Shown: in pieces, positions 22,224 through 28,789 of the stretch | How positions within the stretch are numbered: position 1 is the stretch's first letter | Layout: every line of letters begins with the position of its first letter | Position numbers and translations under genes: made by a program | Source: a virus | Length of the DNA: 30,901 nucleotides | Reading direction: 5' to 3' (one strand) | Virus record (IMG/VR): IMGVR_UViG_3300008117_000324 | Span: 1-30,901 of that record | The notes under the pieces: model-generated | Database searches by the model: none | Told to the model about the DNA's origin: nothing | Seen by the model: the letters and a program-made list of their open reading frames with translations, nothing else

Positions 22224-22297
22224 TTTGATTCTTTTAAGAGTCTGTAAATTGATATTAAAATAGATAATACCGATGCGATTAATATACCGATTAACAT
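22220..22297 (-). CDS. 25-residue membrane peptide
   Basis: ATG 22297 encodes MLIGILIASVLSILISIYRL followed by LKESK, a single hydrophobic helix with a short charged tail. It is coupled to the next gene by an ATGA overlap. Its size is at the limit of detection, but the chained overlaps support it. Confidence 0.5.
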   Translation of the reverse strand: MLIGILIASVLSILISIYRLLKESK

Positions 22298-22307
22298 TGT
22301 AATTTAT

Positions 22308-22400
22308 TTAAAGATTATCGGCAATAATGCCAAAGATTACAATTGCTAAGATGATAATGTAAGCGTAGCGGTTTGGGATGTCAGAAGATTTTTGATTCAT
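22308..22400 (-). CDS. 30-residue membrane peptide, first gene of early operon
   Basis: ATG 22400 encodes MNQKSSDIPNRYAYIIILAI then VIFGIIADNL, one membrane helix after a short polar head. It is the first frame downstream of the consensus promoter at 22431-22461 and begins about 25 bases after the predicted start site. A 10-base gap separates it from the next tiny gene. Function unknown; a very early membrane-acting peptide is plausible. Confidence 0.5.
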   Translation of the reverse strand: MNQKSSDIPNRYAYIIILAIVIFGIIADNL

Positions 22401-22430
22401 AATTTTAGGTTTGTGTGAATAATTATAGAG

Positions 22431-22461
22431 CAAATATAAACCTTTTTTTCACAATTCCAAA
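22431..22461 (-). promoter_or_regulatory. Bacteroidota consensus promoter of the leftward early operon
   Basis: On the reverse strand TTTG (22458-22461) and TATATTTG (22431-22438) are separated by 19 nt, an exact match to the Bacteroidota -33/-7 consensus (TTTG, TAnnTTTG). Transcription should start near 22424 and read the whole replication block leftward. It is therefore expected to be served by the host housekeeping sigma factor. Confidence 0.75.
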
Positions 22462-22502
22462 ACTTTTCTGAAATATTTTTTTTTAAGGCATAACTTACAT
22501 TC

Positions 22503-22730
22503 GTGTTATGCGGATCATGTAAATATTGGAAACAGAAAACACAAAAGAACACAGCCATTGCCGGGGGGTTAGTGCATCTGGTCAGCATCTTAGGGGTTTG
22601 TAAGAATTCTGCCACAATGGACAATATACACTTAGTACCAAACGATAATGCCATTAACGTCATTCCTCATGCCACAATTGAAACAGATCAATCCTTTGGA
22701 TGCATCTATTACGAGCCGTACCATAATTAG
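22503..22730 (+). CDS. Small zinc-ribbon-like protein
   Basis: A 75-residue protein with cysteines in CGSCKYW near the N-terminus, GVCKNSA in the middle and SFGCIYYEPYHN at the end, a spacing often seen in small phage zinc-binding proteins. The start is a GTG at 22503; the only ATG nearby in another frame stops quickly. It is the first rightward gene after the divergent promoter region, and overlaps the sigma-like gene by 62 bases. Role unknown. Confidence 0.5.
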   Translation: MLCGSCKYWKQKTQKNTAIAGGLVHLVSILGVCKNSATMDNIHLVPNDNAINVIPHATIETDQSFGCIYYEPYHN

Positions 22731-23412
22731 CCAGTTATGGGCCGATCCTAAGCTGAATGAAATGCTTGGCAAATTTCATGCAGGGGCCGGGCAGGATGAT
22801 CTTAAGTCTGAACTATTTGCCGTACTATGTGAAAAGGAAAATGACTTTATTTGTGATCTTTGGGCAAAGAATCAACTGCTATTCTATTGCACCGGAATAG
22901 TGCAAAGGATGATCTTCCAGCCTGGTAATAGGTTTCACAGAAGGTACCGGACACAATCTTATGAATTTACCGAATCGCTTTTAAATATTACTAACGAAGA
23001 TTATAATGCGGAAAAGGAAAGTAAGCTGCAAAACTTAGAAAAGGCAATTGATAATGATCTGCATTGGGTTGAACGTTCAATGGTAAAGCTTCATCAAGAT
23101 TTGGGAAGCATGGAACGGATAAGCAAAGCGACAAAGATAAGCATGAAGCAGGTCGATCGTATTTATAAAAAAGCAAAGGAAAAGATAAGGACTTCGCTAT
23201 CAGGTAAACTTATGGGTAATTACATTGTAGTTAATAGTGAATTTGTTTTAGACATTCCGCAGGATGTAACCCCTGATAATATTAATGACATATTAGAAGA
23301 AACATTGGAATATATGAAGATGCGACTTGAGGGCCGCATGATTCCATCCAAAGAAAAGACAAACGGGTACATCAAAGACTTTAAACCACTTAAAGCCAAA
23401 AAGATAATATGA
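22669..23412 (+). CDS. Sigma-70-like/ECF-like phage transcription factor
   Basis: A 247-residue protein from ATG 22669. Residues about 40-100 (DDLKSELFAVLCEKENDFIC, KNQLLFYCTGIVQRMIFQPG, NRFHRRYR) resemble sigma region 2, and residues about 135-185 (LHWVERSMVKLHQDLGSMER, ISKATKISMKQVDRIYKKAK) resemble region 4 with its helix-turn-helix. Such proteins occur upstream of the terminase in Bacteroidota phages. It could direct host RNA polymerase to late genes. I rate the fold assignment as moderate; a sigma-derived terminase or replication factor cannot be excluded. Confidence 0.6.
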   Translation: MPQLKQINPLDASITSRTIISQLWADPKLNEMLGKFHAGAGQDDLKSELFAVLCEKENDFICDLWAKNQLLFYCTGIVQRMIFQPGNRFHRRYRTQSYEFTESLLNITNEDYNAEKESKLQNLEKAIDNDLHWVERSMVKLHQDLGSMERISKATKISMKQVDRIYKKAKEKIRTSLSGKLMGNYIVVNSEFVLDIPQDVTPDNINDILEETLEYMKMRLEGRMIPSKEKTNGYIKDFKPLKAKKII

Positions 23413-23639
23413 TCTTACTCATTCCAATAACTGCAATACTTTGTGCATGGATATGGATAGATGTGTTCAGGATGCCTGAAAGGTATCTGTGGCTTAATAG
23501 AAAGCCTTTCAATTGTCCAATGTGCTTATCAATGTGGCTAAGTTTAATTATTTATCTTTGCCCTGTATTTATTCAGGAAATATTATTTGTAACCACAACA
23601 GCATCAGCATTAGGAGCATGGGCCGACCAAAAAAGATAG
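23409..23639 (+). CDS. Small membrane protein with CPMC motif
   Basis: A 76-residue protein with two membrane segments (ILLIPITAILCAWIWIDVF and MWLSLIIYLCPVFIQEILF) joined by a loop containing KPFNCPMCLS. The CPMC loop and the length match small phage membrane proteins of the DUF1360 type. It starts in the ATGA overlap with the sigma-like gene. Function unknown. Confidence 0.6.
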   Translation: MILLIPITAILCAWIWIDVFRMPERYLWLNRKPFNCPMCLSMWLSLIIYLCPVFIQEILFVTTTASALGAWADQKR

Positions 23640-23884
23640 TAACATTGGAAACGAATATCCCGGAAATTAGCCAATACGCTAAGAATCGAGAAAAGTTTAT
23701 CGCTTTGCAACAGTATTGGGCAACGGTTAAATTAGGGTATTTAAAGAGTTTAGATGCCTCAATTAAATTTGAGATTGAGCGTATTTATAGAGAGGAATTA
23801 GATCAAAAGTGGCTGCCGAATCGTTATTGCTCTGGTTGTTACTTTAAAGCTATTCAGGATTTAATATATCATTTCATTTTATGA
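23618..23884 (+). CDS. Hypothetical protein
   Basis: An 88-residue basic protein (MGRPKKIVTLETNIPEISQY; CSGCYFKAIQDLIYHFIL at the end). ATG 23618 was chosen because an upstream frame is only a shadow of the membrane gene. The N-terminal GRPKK is an AT-hook-like patch and the C-terminus has a CxxC pair. It overlaps the previous gene by 22 bases and the methyltransferase by 4. Function unknown. Confidence 0.6.
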   Translation: MGRPKKIVTLETNIPEISQYAKNREKFIALQQYWATVKLGYLKSLDASIKFEIERIYREELDQKWLPNRYCSGCYFKAIQDLIYHFIL

Positions 23885-24438
23885 GTTTACCAATACAGGA
23901 TACAATGATCAGCGAAGATCTGTTTTTGAAAACGGAACTTGATGCCGGTATACATCATGACAATGAAGCTTTTGTACATCTTTGTCATGCAACGGCTCAA
24001 GAGGTCAAAGGCTTAGATATTAAAACTGTAATGGACTACGGATGTGGAACAGGTGTTTATTCTTATGCTTTCATTAACGAAGGCTTTGACGTTGTAGCAT
24101 GGGAAAAGTTTAAAGCACATAAAGATTATTTATCCGAAAAATTGCCACAAATTAAGATAATAGACAAGCCTATCACTACCGATTTAATGTTATTTATCGA
24201 AGTGGCAGAACACATGACCGATAAAGAACTGGATAAGTTATTTAAAAGTATATCTCCAAAGTACATACTTTTTTCATCAACAAGCGAACGGACAGCGTGG
24301 GACTTAGCATGGGGGCATATCAATGTCAAAGAACAGAATGAATGGGTTACATTCTTTGAAAGTAAAGGATATAAGTTAGTGAAAGATATTAAAGTGCCGA
24401 CAGAGTGGTCAAAATTATTTCAATATGCCAACAGTTAA
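23881..24438 (+). CDS. Class I SAM-dependent methyltransferase
   Basis: A 185-residue protein. Residues about 50-62 carry SAM-binding motif I (VMDYGCGTGVYSYAF). An acidic residue ends the second strand (VVAWEKF), LMLFIEVAEHM follows as motif IV, and YILFSSTSERTAWD as a later strand. The family acts on small molecules, proteins or RNA; no DNA-type catalytic motif is seen. The closing GHINVKEQNEWVTFFESKGY pattern is usual for phage copies placed beside ParB-like genes. The substrate is unknown. Confidence 0.75.
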   Translation: MSLPIQDTMISEDLFLKTELDAGIHHDNEAFVHLCHATAQEVKGLDIKTVMDYGCGTGVYSYAFINEGFDVVAWEKFKAHKDYLSEKLPQIKIIDKPITTDLMLFIEVAEHMTDKELDKLFKSISPKYILFSSTSERTAWDLAWGHINVKEQNEWVTFFESKGYKLVKDIKVPTEWSKLFQYANS

Positions 24439-25030
24439 GATAAACCAAATTAAACCTAATCCTAAGAATCCACGAACGATTAAGGATGAACGTTTTGATA
24501 AACTTAAGAAAAGCATTCAGGATTTCCCGGATATGCTTAACAAACGCCCGCTGGTTTGCTTTACCGATACCGACGGCAAATTTGTTGTATTGGGTGGTAA
24601 TATGCGACTCAAAGCAGCGAAGGATTTAGGATTGAAAGAATTACCCATAATCCTTGCCGATGAATGGACTGAAGAACAAAAGGCGGAGTTTCTTATCAAA
24701 GATAACGTCGGCTTCGGTGAGTGGGATTGGAACGAATTAAATACCGATTGGGATACTGAACAGCTGGAGGGGTGGGGGTTGGAGGTGCCGGGGTTTAATA
24801 TGAATGCCGATGGTTTAGGAACTGATTTTACTTTGCCTGGTGGAGATAAAGCACCATTTCAGCAAATGACTTTTACTTTGGCAGATGAACAGGCGGAGCA
24901 GATTAAAAATGCTATTTCGGATATAAAGGAAACGCAAGAGTATAAGTATGCTGAAACAATGGGCAACGAGAACTCAAACGGAAACGCTTTATATTTAATT
25001 ATCATGCAATGGGTAGAGCAAAAGAAATAA
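24425..25030 (+). CDS. ParB/Srx-fold nuclease-like protein
   Basis: A 201-residue protein. Residues 1-90 match the ParB N-terminal domain: KINQIKPNPKNPRTIKDERF, LVCFTDTDGKFVVLGGNMRL and KAAKDLGLKELPI. Gly-Gly-Asn-Met-Arg is the nucleotide-binding motif. The C-terminal part (QMTFTLADEQAEQIKNAISD, MGNENSNGNALYLIIMQW) is an extension seen in phage members. Phage ParB-like proteins of this type accompany DNA modification and terminase genes and may be CTPases or nucleases. It overlaps neighbours by 14 and 22 bases, so coupling to the Mom-like gene is likely. Confidence 0.8.
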   Translation: MPTVKINQIKPNPKNPRTIKDERFDKLKKSIQDFPDMLNKRPLVCFTDTDGKFVVLGGNMRLKAAKDLGLKELPIILADEWTEEQKAEFLIKDNVGFGEWDWNELNTDWDTEQLEGWGLEVPGFNMNADGLGTDFTLPGGDKAPFQQMTFTLADEQAEQIKNAISDIKETQEYKYAETMGNENSNGNALYLIIMQWVEQKK

Positions 25031-25854
25031 TAGTAAAAGTTATTCCAGCAAAAATTGCAAATGAATTTGTAAAGCTTCATCATTATTCAGGTAAAGTTGT
25101 TCCAAATAGTAAACTTCATTTTGGATGTTTTTTAGATGATAAATTGCACGGAGTATTAAGCTATGGTTCAAGTTTAGATAAAAGTAAAACTATTGGGTTA
25201 GTTGAAAATACAAATTGGAACGATTATTTAGAATTAAATAGAATGGCATTTGATAATTATTTGCCAAAATATTCAGAAAGTAGATGTATTTCAATTTGTA
25301 TTAAATTAATCAAAAAAAATGCTCCAAATATAAAATGGATTTTGTCTTATTCTGATGGATGTGATTGTGGAGATGGAACAATTTATAGAGCAAGTGGATT
25401 TTATTTAACTTTAATTAAAGAAAATAGTGATTTATTTTTACTTCCAAATGGTAAAAAAATACACTCAATGACTATAAAATCAAGTAAAACATTAATGAAT
25501 AAATATGGTAACTGGAAAAAATATCTTGATACTGAACATATTGGATGGAAAAAAATAGTTGGTTTCCAATTAAGATATATTTATTTAATAGATAAAACTT
25601 GTAAAATAACAGTTCCAATTTTACCATTTAGCAAAATAGATGAAATGGGTGCAGGTATGTATAAAGGAAAAAAAGTAACTTTGAAAGAGCGTAAACATGC
25701 GGCAATAGCACAAGGTAGTGCGCCCGGCTTCCAGTCGGGAGATGGCGTTCGGAGCGACCTTGCCGCTCAATTAAACAGCGAAGTAACAGCGAAGCGGAAA
25801 CCCGAACGGGCGACCTCGCAAGATTGTATCTTTGCTGAAGGATCAGGGTTATAA
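25009..25854 (+). CDS. Mom-like DNA modification protein
   Basis: A 281-residue protein. Residues 1-225 resemble the Mu Mom family (GNAT-related, adds a bulky group to adenine in phage DNA): HHYSG (24-28), FGCFLDDKLHGVLSYG, ELNRMAFD (75-82), SRCISICIKLIKK, ILSYSDG (111-117) and GTIYRASGFYL (123-133). In Mu the modification blocks host restriction. The region up to base 25698 is AT-rich and has protein-like sequence throughout. The final 51 residues (from about 231) are read from a GC-rich tRNA-like element and its downstream spacer and do not look like a domain. The annotated end may therefore be a read-through. Strong neighbours are the ParB-like gene before it and terminase after it. Confidence 0.75.
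   Translation: MGRAKEIIVKVIPAKIANEFVKLHHYSGKVVPNSKLHFGCFLDDKLHGVLSYGSSLDKSKTIGLVENTNWNDYLELNRMAFDNYLPKYSESRCISICIKLIKKNAPNIKWILSYSDGCDCGDGTIYRASGFYLTLIKENSDLFLLPNGKKIHSMTIKSSKTLMNKYGNWKKYLDTEHIGWKKIVGFQLRYIYLIDKTCKITVPILPFSKIDEMGAGMYKGKKVTLKERKHAAIAQGSAPGFQSGDGVRSDLAAQLNSEVTAKRKPERATSQDCIFAEGSGL
25699..25767 (+). tRNA. tRNA-Gly(UCC)-like cloverleaf inside the Mom-like gene
   Basis: The segment folds as a tRNA. The 7-bp acceptor stem pairs GCGGCAA (25699-25705) with TTGCCGC (25760-25766). Bases 8-9 are TA. The D stem GCAC/GTGC (25708-25711, 25718-25721) encloses a short 6-nt loop containing GG. The 5-bp anticodon stem (25723-25727 with 25735-25739) carries loop CTTCCAG, which gives U33, anticodon UCC and A37. 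The T arm is poor: loop TTCGGAG at 25748-25754 has TTC but no A58, and the stem has a bulge. No CCA is encoded. The acceptor, D and anticodon arms are convincing; the T arm suggests a degenerate tRNA or a tRNA mimic. It lies in the Mom reading frame. Confidence 0.5.
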
Positions 25855-26125
25855 ACTTTCAGAGATTAACGATACTTTGATGGCTTTGCTGTCAATGGAT
25901 ATGAACGAGCTGAAGGAGGCTTTTGAGAATCCGAAGGCAACGGTATTGGAGAAGGCGGTGGCGGGTGCCATCAGGAAGTCGATCGAAAAGGGCAGCCTTT
26001 ACAATATCGAAACGATAATAACGAGGGCTATGGGTAAGCCGAAGGAGCAGACCGAACATTCAGGCGGTCAAACATTTAAAGTAATTTATGAGCGACCAAC
26101 TGATCAAACTGGTACAACCGACTAA
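25832..26125 (+). CDS. Terminase small subunit-like protein
   Basis: A 97-residue product if TTG 25832 is used (KDQGYKLSEINDTLMALLSM, then KATVLEKAVAGAIRKSIEKG and IITRAMGKPKEQTEHSG). The frame is open further upstream, from 25787, and there encodes SGNPNGRPRKIVSLL, a motif I recognise from DUF5681/TerS-type N-termini. No ATG lies in that stretch and a stop (TAA, 25784-25786) precedes it. The protein therefore either begins at a non-ATG codon or is joined to the Mom frame. TerS binds the packaging site and hands DNA to the large subunit, whose gene follows with 38 bases of overlap. Confidence 0.7.
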   Translation: MLKDQGYKLSEINDTLMALLSMDMNELKEAFENPKATVLEKAVAGAIRKSIEKGSLYNIETIITRAMGKPKEQTEHSGGQTFKVIYERPTDQTGTTD

Positions 26126-27263
26126 GCCACAACAAAAAGTTATTGCAGAGGCAAAGCGGTTTAATGTGTTGGACTGCGGTCGAAGATGGGGAAAGTCAAA
26201 GCTGGCAATGAACATAATGTCTGAGAACGCATTAGAAGGCTTTCCTTCGGCTTATTTTGCTCCGACGTACAAACTATTAGAAGGAACTTATAAAGAGGTT
26301 TTAACGCGCTTAGAACCTGCAATAAAGCGAAAGCACGATAATCAGTTTATAGAATTATACACAGGTGGTAATATAGATTTTTGGTCATTAGAAAATCCCC
26401 TTGCAGGTCGATCACGCAAATACAAAGTTGCAATAATAGACGAAGCGGCATTTAACCGTAACCTTTGGCAATCATGGACTGAGGCAATACGGCCAACGCT
26501 AACCGATCTAAAAGGTAGTGCGTGGTTTATGTCTACTCCAAAAGGAAAGAATGACTTTTATAAGCTATGGATGCGAGGTCAAACTGGGGAACCGGACTGG
26601 ATGAGTTGGCAGATGCCGACAATTACCAATCCTTTTATCGATGCTGCTGAGATTGAGGCAGCAAGGCGCGACCTTCCTGAATTAGCATTTAAACAAGAAT
26701 ACCTTGCTGAATTTAATGATAACGTAGCCAACCCATTCGGCTTAGATTACATCCGTATCTGCACAGGGCAAATGTCAAATGAGCCTGCCGTATGTTATGG
26801 GATCGACTTAGCTAAGTCATTCGACTGGACTGTCATAATAGGTTTGGATCGGTTCGGTAATGTTTGTCACTTCGATAGATTTCAACGGCCCTGGAATGAA
26901 ACAAAAGAGATCATCCGTAGGTTGCCACGTGCCGCGATAAAGATAGATAGCACAGGGGTTGGCGATCCGATTACAGAGGACATACAAAGGGATAGAGGCG
27001 ATGTGCATTCGTTTAAATACACATCCACATCAAAGCAGCAATTAATGGAAGGGTTAGCGGCTGCCATCCATCAAAGGCGGGTAATCTTTCCAGAAGGAGT
27101 TATAAAAGCAGAATTGGAATCATTCGAATATCAGATGACAGGAACCGGAGTAAAGTATACAGCACCTCCCGGACTGCATGATGATTGTGTAAATGCCTTA
27201 GCTTTGGCATGGTCAATGTACGTTCAGGATTCAGGCGGTCAAGTTAAATATAGTTTTTTATGA
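26088..27263 (+). CDS. terL: Terminase large subunit
   Basis: A 391-residue packaging motor. The ATPase domain has Walker A GRRWGKS (31-37), Walker B VAIIDEA (114-120) and STPKGKND (coupling motif, about 149-156). The RNase H-like nuclease domain has acidic residues in GIDLAKSFDWT (238-248), IDSTGVGD (286-293) and HDD (364-366). Both domains are complete, so it should cut and translocate DNA. The overlap with the TerS frame and an ATGA junction to the tail chaperone gene indicate one operon. Confidence 0.95.
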   Translation: MSDQLIKLVQPTKPQQKVIAEAKRFNVLDCGRRWGKSKLAMNIMSENALEGFPSAYFAPTYKLLEGTYKEVLTRLEPAIKRKHDNQFIELYTGGNIDFWSLENPLAGRSRKYKVAIIDEAAFNRNLWQSWTEAIRPTLTDLKGSAWFMSTPKGKNDFYKLWMRGQTGEPDWMSWQMPTITNPFIDAAEIEAARRDLPELAFKQEYLAEFNDNVANPFGLDYIRICTGQMSNEPAVCYGIDLAKSFDWTVIIGLDRFGNVCHFDRFQRPWNETKEIIRRLPRAAIKIDSTGVGDPITEDIQRDRGDVHSFKYTSTSKQQLMEGLAAAIHQRRVIFPEGVIKAELESFEYQMTGTGVKYTAPPGLHDDCVNALALAWSMYVQDSGGQVKYSFL

Positions 27264-27889
27264 ATTGGAATAAGATTACAGTTAGGCAATATCAGGATAT
27301 ACTGCCTATCATTACAGATGAAAAGCTAACCAATTTAGATAGGTTGGTAAAGGTTATTAGTATTTTAACTGGTAAAGATGAAGATATTATCGACAGTTGG
27401 CCTATTGATAAGCTTAATGATTACAAGCATCTTTTTGAATTTGACTTTAAAAAGGAAGCAAAAAAGAGGGTAAAGGTAAATGGCAGATATTATCGATTCA
27501 ACTGGGAAATCAATAAGCTGAAAGCTGCAAGATATATTGAAGCTAAAACCTTTGTAAATGGTGGGTTATTTCAGAATCTGCATAAGATCATGGCATCATG
27601 TGTTATCCCTGAAAGGAAGATATTAGGCTTTTACTTTGATAAAAAGTACAATGCAACTGATCATAGTAAGTATGCGGATGATCTACTGGATGCACCTTTC
27701 CCATTCGTTTACAATGCTTGTGTTTTTTTTTGTCGATTATTAATGAAGTGGATCGAAACTATCCTGTCCTCTTCGGAGGAACTAAAAGAGAAGATGACGG
27801 AGCAGAAGATGAAAGCATTGAAAGAATCTTTGGCAAATATTACGGATGGATTTATAGTACAACCCTTGTCGCAGATTTCGAAAGGATAA
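27260..27889 (+). CDS. Tail assembly chaperone (short form)
   Basis: A 209-residue protein starting MNWNKITVRQYQDILPIITD, with ILTGKDEDIIDSWPIDKLND and a helical body, resembling the phage lambda G-type tail assembly chaperones of Bacteroidota phages. A T9 run at 27723-27731 contains a -1 slippery heptamer in frame, after which ribosomes that slip continue to 28005 and make a longer form of 248 residues. Chaperones of this kind bind the tape measure protein and assist tail polymerisation. In the zero frame the protein ends IVQPLSQISKG at 27889. The gene follows terL with an ATGA overlap. Confidence 0.75.
   Translation: MNWNKITVRQYQDILPIITDEKLTNLDRLVKVISILTGKDEDIIDSWPIDKLNDYKHLFEFDFKKEAKKRVKVNGRYYRFNWEINKLKAARYIEAKTFVNGGLFQNLHKIMASCVIPERKILGFYFDKKYNATDHSKYADDLLDAPFPFVYNACVFFCRLLMKWIETILSSSEELKEKMTEQKMKALKESLANITDGFIVQPLSQISKG
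27724..27730 (+). other. Programmed -1 frameshift site (T TTT TTT)
   Basis: In the frame of the chaperone gene the codons are GTT TTT TTT TGT. The heptamer T TTT TTT permits the -1 slip that joins codons 1 to 157 to the overlapping frame. Such sites are conserved in tail assembly chaperone genes of phages. The zero-frame tail and the -1 tail overlap over 160 bases. Confidence 0.7.
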
Positions 27890-28005
27890 CATTAGATCAG
27901 GCTTTTGAACTTCCTGTAATGCAATATCTTAATGGGTTAGCATATTGTAAGATGAAAGATAAACTGGAAAGAAAACAAATTGAAGATATGCATAAAAAGA
28001 AGTAA
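27730..28005 (+). CDS. -1 frame extension of the tail assembly chaperone (long form)
   Basis: Frame entered after the -1 slip. The product continues LSIINEVDRNYPVLFGG, KREDDGAEDESIERIFGKYY and ends KLERKQIEDMHKKK, acidic then basic, like the T part of GT-type chaperones. There is no independent start of note (only TTG codons), so it is expressed through the frameshift. The long protein has 248 residues. Confidence 0.65.
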   Translation: MSIINEVDRNYPVLFGGTKREDDGAEDESIERIFGKYYGWIYSTTLVADFERITLDQAFELPVMQYLNGLAYCKMKDKLERKQIEDMHKKK

Positions 28006-28045
28006 CTTTGTGAGATCAAGATAGTTTTAGGTTCAAGCAATCACC

Positions 28046-28077
28046 CCCCGCCTTTTTAGGTAGGGGTTTTTTGTTTT
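28046..28077 (+). terminator. Rho-independent terminator after tail chaperone
   Basis: Stem CCCCGCC (28046-28052) with GGTAGGGG (28059-28066), one bulged A, one G-T wobble and a 6-nt loop, followed by T6-G-T4. A TAACTTTG promoter-like -7 lies upstream at 28003, so a short transcript of about 60 nt is possible. Confidence 0.7.
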
Positions 28078-28093
28078 AAGGTATTTATAAAAG
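28078..28093 (+). promoter_or_regulatory. AT box, exact 16-nt repeat (copy E)
   Basis: AAGGTATTTATAAAAG is identical to 4010-4025 and again follows a terminator, one base before the ATG at 28095. Same alternatives as for the other copies: phage promoter or translation signal. Confidence 0.55.
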
Positions 28094-28094
28094 T

Positions 28095-28787
28095 ATGGCG
28101 GTATCGATAGCACAGGCACAAGCAGCATTCTTGAAAGAGGGCGGCCCTATGGGTGGGGTGTTAAGGCCTGCACCTAATGAGCTGTCTGAGATGGAAAAGA
28201 TATTGGCAGAATACATTGAAAAGTTTTTAAATAAGGCGGCTGGCAATCTGAATAAAACGCAATCGGTCACAACTGGTAAGCTATTGGATAGTTTGGATTT
28301 TAATATTGTAAGCGATCGGGATGGATATACAATAAACTTTACGGCCTTAGATTATTTCAAATTTGTGGATAAGGGTGTGAGGGGTGCAGGAAGTAGCCTT
28401 AAAAATAGTACATCGCCATACAAATTTAAATATTTGATGGGGCAGGGCAAAGGCAAAAGCGGTAAAAAAAGTACATTAATTACGGCTATTGAAAAGTGGA
28501 TAATAAGGAATAGGTTAACGGCTACGGCAAAGGATGTAAATAAATATGGCAGAACGGGTAGGGAACGTAAAGCGATAGAGGCTACAATGGGCCGTAAGAC
28601 TTTGGCTTTTCTTATCGCTCGAAGTATTAAGCGGGACGGGTTATATGAAACAGGATTCTGGTCGGATGCCTTTGAGGAAACGTTTAGGGATTTCGGGGTA
28701 AAGATGAGTGAGGCATTAGGCAAAACAATAACGGTTAATCTTCAACAGATGGCAGAAGATATAAAAGGTAAAGGAGTTAAAATATAG
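28095..28787 (+). CDS. Tail completion or neck protein
   Basis: A 230-residue protein. The middle (LDYFKFVDKGVRGAGSS, SPYKFK) and the end (SIKRDGLYETGFWSDAFEET) are typical of Bacteroidota phage neck/tail completion proteins similar in plan to HK97 gp10, which seal the tail tube end. The N-terminal 50 residues are helical. The position after the chaperone and before large tail genes supports a tail role. Confidence 0.65.
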   Translation: MAVSIAQAQAAFLKEGGPMGGVLRPAPNELSEMEKILAEYIEKFLNKAAGNLNKTQSVTTGKLLDSLDFNIVSDRDGYTINFTALDYFKFVDKGVRGAGSSLKNSTSPYKFKYLMGQGKGKSGKKSTLITAIEKWIIRNRLTATAKDVNKYGRTGRERKAIEATMGRKTLAFLIARSIKRDGLYETGFWSDAFEETFRDFGVKMSEALGKTITVNLQQMAEDIKGKGVKI

Positions 28788-28789
28788 AT

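Noticed and set aside
22465-22498. Rightward promoter for the zinc-ribbon gene (TTTC, TAACTTAC)
   Set aside because: Both elements deviate from the Bacteroidota consensus; the match is too weak to list as a feature.
27800-27814. Fifteen bases identical to the first fifteen bases of the window
   Set aside because: Both encode E-Q-K-M-K in unrelated proteins and the similarity ends there, so it is more likely coincidence than a terminal repeat.
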